This document shows, piece after piece, positions 61,101 through 64,000 of a stretch of DNA of 64,000 nt (position 1 is the first letter of the stretch; each line of letters opens with the position of its first letter). Made by a program: the position numbers and the translations under genes. The notes beneath the pieces were generated by a model that saw only the letters and a list, made by a program, of their open reading frames with translations, was not told the DNA's origin and ran no database searches. Origin of the DNA: Sinohyriopsis cumingii (taxonomy: Eukaryota > Mollusca > Bivalvia > Unionida > Unionidae); the NCBI GenBank assembly GCA_028554795.2, contig CM068838.1:132681768-132745767 (forward strand), read 5' to 3'.

Positions 61101-64000
61101 ATGATCACCCTTCTCACACAATAGGGACATTGTTTATGATATCATCACAGCGTCCTTATTATGATCACCGCTCTCACACAATAGGGACATTGTTTATGAT
61201 ATCATCACAGCATCCTTATTATGATCACCCCTCTCACACAATAGGGACATTGTTTATGATATCATCACAGTGTGCTTATTATGATCACCCCTCTCACACA
61301 ATAGGGACATTGTTTATGATATCATCACAGCATCCTTATTATGATCACCCCTCTCACACAATAGGGACATTGTTTACGATATCATCACAGCATCCTTATT
61401 ATGATCACCCCTCTCACACAATAGGGACATTGTTTATGATATCATCACAACAACCTTATTATGATCATCTCTTTCACACAATAGGGACATTGTTTATGAT
61501 ATTGTCACAGCATGCTTATTATGATAGTCTCTTTCACATACATAATAGTGACATTGTTTATGATATCATCACAGCGTGCTTATTATGGTCATCCCTCTCA
61601 CTCAATTGGGACATTGTTTATGATATTGTCACAGCATGCTTATCATGATCATGTCTCACACACATAATAGTGACATTGTTTATGATATCATCACAGCGTG
61701 CTTATTATGATAATCTCTTTCACACAATAGGGACATTGTTTATGATATCATCACAGCATGCTTATTATGATAGTCTCTTTCACATACATAATAGTGACAT
61801 TGTTTATGATATCATCACAGCGTCCTTATTGTGATCACCCCTCTCACACAATAGTGACATTGTTTATGATATCATCACAGCGTCCTTATTATGATCACCC
61901 CTCTCACACAATAGGGAAATTGTTTATGATATCATCATAGCGTCCTTATTATGATCACCCCTCTCACACAATAGGGAAATTGTTTATGATATCATCACAG
62001 CATCCTTATTATGATCACCCCTCTCACACAATAGGGAAATTGTTTATGATATTATCACAGCGTCCTTATTATGATCACCACTCTCACACAATAGGGACAT
62101 TGTTTGTGATATGATCACAGCATCCTTATTATGATCATTCCTCTCACACAATAGGGACATTGTTTATGATATTGTCACAGTGTGCTTATTATGATCATCT
62201 CTCTCACACACATAATAGGGACATTGTTTATGATATCATCACAGTGTGCTTATTATGATCATCCCTCTCATACAATATAAACTTTGTTTATGATATCATC
62301 ACAGCATCCTTATTATGATCACCCCTCTCACACAATAGGGAAATTGTTTATGATATTATCACAGCGTCCTTATTATGATCACCACTCTCACACAATAGGG
62401 ACATTGTTTGTGATATGATCACAGCATCCTTATTATGATCATTCCTCTCACACAATAGGGACATTGTTTATGATATTGTCACAGTGTGCTTATTATGATC
62501 ATCTCTCTCACACACATAATAGGGACATTGTTTATGATATCATCACAGTGTGCTTATTATGATCATCCCTCTCATACAATATAAACTTTGTTTATGATAT
62601 CATCACAGCATCCTTATTATGATCACCCCTCTCACACAATAGGGACATTGTTTATGATATCATCACAGCATCCTTATTATGATCATCTCTTTCACACAAT
62701 AGGGACATTGTTTATGATATGATTACAGCATGCTTATTATGATGATTCTCTCATACAATTGGGACATTGTTTATGATATCATCACAGCGTCCTTATTATG
62801 ATCACCCCTCTCACACAATAGGGACATCGTTTATGATATCATCACAGCGTTCTTATTATGATCACCCCTCTCACACAATAGGGACATTGTTTATGATATC
62901 ATCACAGTGTGCTTATTATGATCATCCCTCTCATACAATAGAAACATTGTTTATGATACCATCACAGCATCCTTATTATGATCACCCCTCTCACACAATA
63001 GGGACATTGTTTATGATATCATCACAGCATCCTTATTATGATCACCCTTCTCACACAATAGGGACATTGTTTATGATATCATCACAGCGTCCTTATTATG
63101 ATCACCCCTCTCACACAATAGGGACATTGTTTATGATATCATCACAGCATCCTTATTATGATCACCCCTCTCACACAATAGGGACATTGTTTATGATATC
63201 ATCACAGTGTGCTTATTATGATCACCCCTCTCACACAATAGGGACATTGTTTATGATATCATCACAGCATCCTTATTATGATCACCCCTCTCACACAATA
63301 GGGACATTGTTTATGATATCATCACAGCATCCTTATTATGATCACCCCTCTCACACAATAGGGACATTGTTTACGATATCATCACAGCATCCTTATTATG
63401 ATCACCCCTCTCACACAATAGGGACATTGTTTATGATATCATCACAGCATCCTTATTATGATCACCCCTCTCACACAATAGGGACATTGTTTATGATATC
63501 ATCACAACGACCTTATTATGATCATCTCTTTCACACAATAGGGACATTGTTTATGATATTGTCACAGCATGCTTATTATGATAGTCTCTTTCACATACAT
63601 AATAGTGACATTGTTTATGATATCATCACAGCATGCTTATTATGGTCATCCCTCTCACTCAATTGGGACATTGTTTATGATATTGTCACAGCATGCTTAT
63701 CATGATCATGTCTCACACACATAATAGTGACATTGTTTATGATATCATCACAGCGTGCTTATTATGATAATCTCTTTCACACAATAGGGACATTGTTTAT
63801 GATATCATCACAGCATGCTTATTATGATAGTCTCTTTCACATACATAATAGTGACATTGTTTATGATATCATCACAGCGTCCTTATTATGATCACCCCTC
63901 TCACACAATAGTGACATTGTTTATGATATCATCACAGCGTCCTTATTATGATCACCCCTCTCACACAATAGGGAAATTGTTTATGATATCATCACAGCGT
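58162..64000. repeat. 60-bp satellite with higher-order structure, about 97 copies, runs off the window
   Basis: Units of cctctcacacaatagggaca, ttgtttatgatatcatcaca and gcatccttattatgatcacc. Variants are ordered: a three-unit block of 179 bases repeats four times (gcattcttattatgatgatt at about 58503, 58682, 58861 and 59040), and longer blocks recur at offsets of about 1630 bases (60128 and 61758) and 1937 bases (60830 and 62767) with a roughly 307-base internal duplication (62.03 and 62.34 kb). Open frames of 60 to 312 codons follow from the period being a multiple of three and are not taken as genes. Confidence 0.97.

Noticed and set aside
58127..63705. Long open frames (up to 312 codons) of 20-residue repeats in the 60-bp satellite
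   Set aside because: They arise from the period of 60 being divisible by three, have no domain, and break wherever a unit has an indel.
58162..64000. CRISPR-like array
   Set aside because: Units are head-to-tail without unique spacers, in an animal genome context.

Overview
The window looks like part of an AT-rich animal nuclear genome, most likely a lophotrochozoan and probably a mollusc. The reasons are short GT-AG-bounded exons separated by kilobases, tRNA-derived SINEs, relics of several non-LTR retrotransposons, hAT and Penelope elements, Tigger-like DNA transposons, and many mini- and microsatellites. The clade is an inference; no rRNA, genuine tRNA or mitochondrial marker is present.

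One host gene explains the whole window. Nine exons on the + strand (1343-57587) encode consecutive pieces of a CD109/TEP-type thioester-containing alpha-2-macroglobulin/complement-family protein, from a macroglobulin domain, through the region before the FPETWIWD motif, to the start of the A2M domain (VPDTITKW) and the FQPFF...LPYS...RGE segment. Signal peptide and N-terminal MG domains lie upstream of the window; the thioester, TED and receptor-binding domains would lie downstream. Eight of the nine exons are in phase with what precedes them; two joints (between exons 1 and 2 and between exons 5 and 6) look incomplete.

The introns (1.1 to 13.4 kb) hold everything else. The outstanding items are two virtually identical full-length 3.2 kb Tigger/pogo-like transposons in opposite orientation (21399-24622, minus; 51756-54978, plus). 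Each has an intact 553-codon transposase, 24-bp terminal inverted repeats and TA target duplications; the second is inserted into a SINE that has its own target duplication. Older layers are a tRNA-derived SINE family with a CAA tail (SINE-A), a second tRNA-derived family (SINE-B), three or more non-LTR retrotransposon relics, a Penelope GIY-YIG relic, three hAT relics and a 786-bp deletion derivative of another Tigger family.

Tandem repeats are abundant: a 38-bp satellite (26.0-28.6 kb), 57-bp, 44-bp and 35-bp arrays (46.2-48.1 kb), a 62-bp array (50.4-51.0 kb), a 19-bp array (55.5-55.85 kb) and a 60-bp satellite with higher-order structure from 58.16 kb to the window end. Diverged repeats carrying AGGTCA-like direct repeats occur in three blocks. 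Most long open frames outside the transposases come from tandem repeats whose period is a multiple of three and are not taken as genes.
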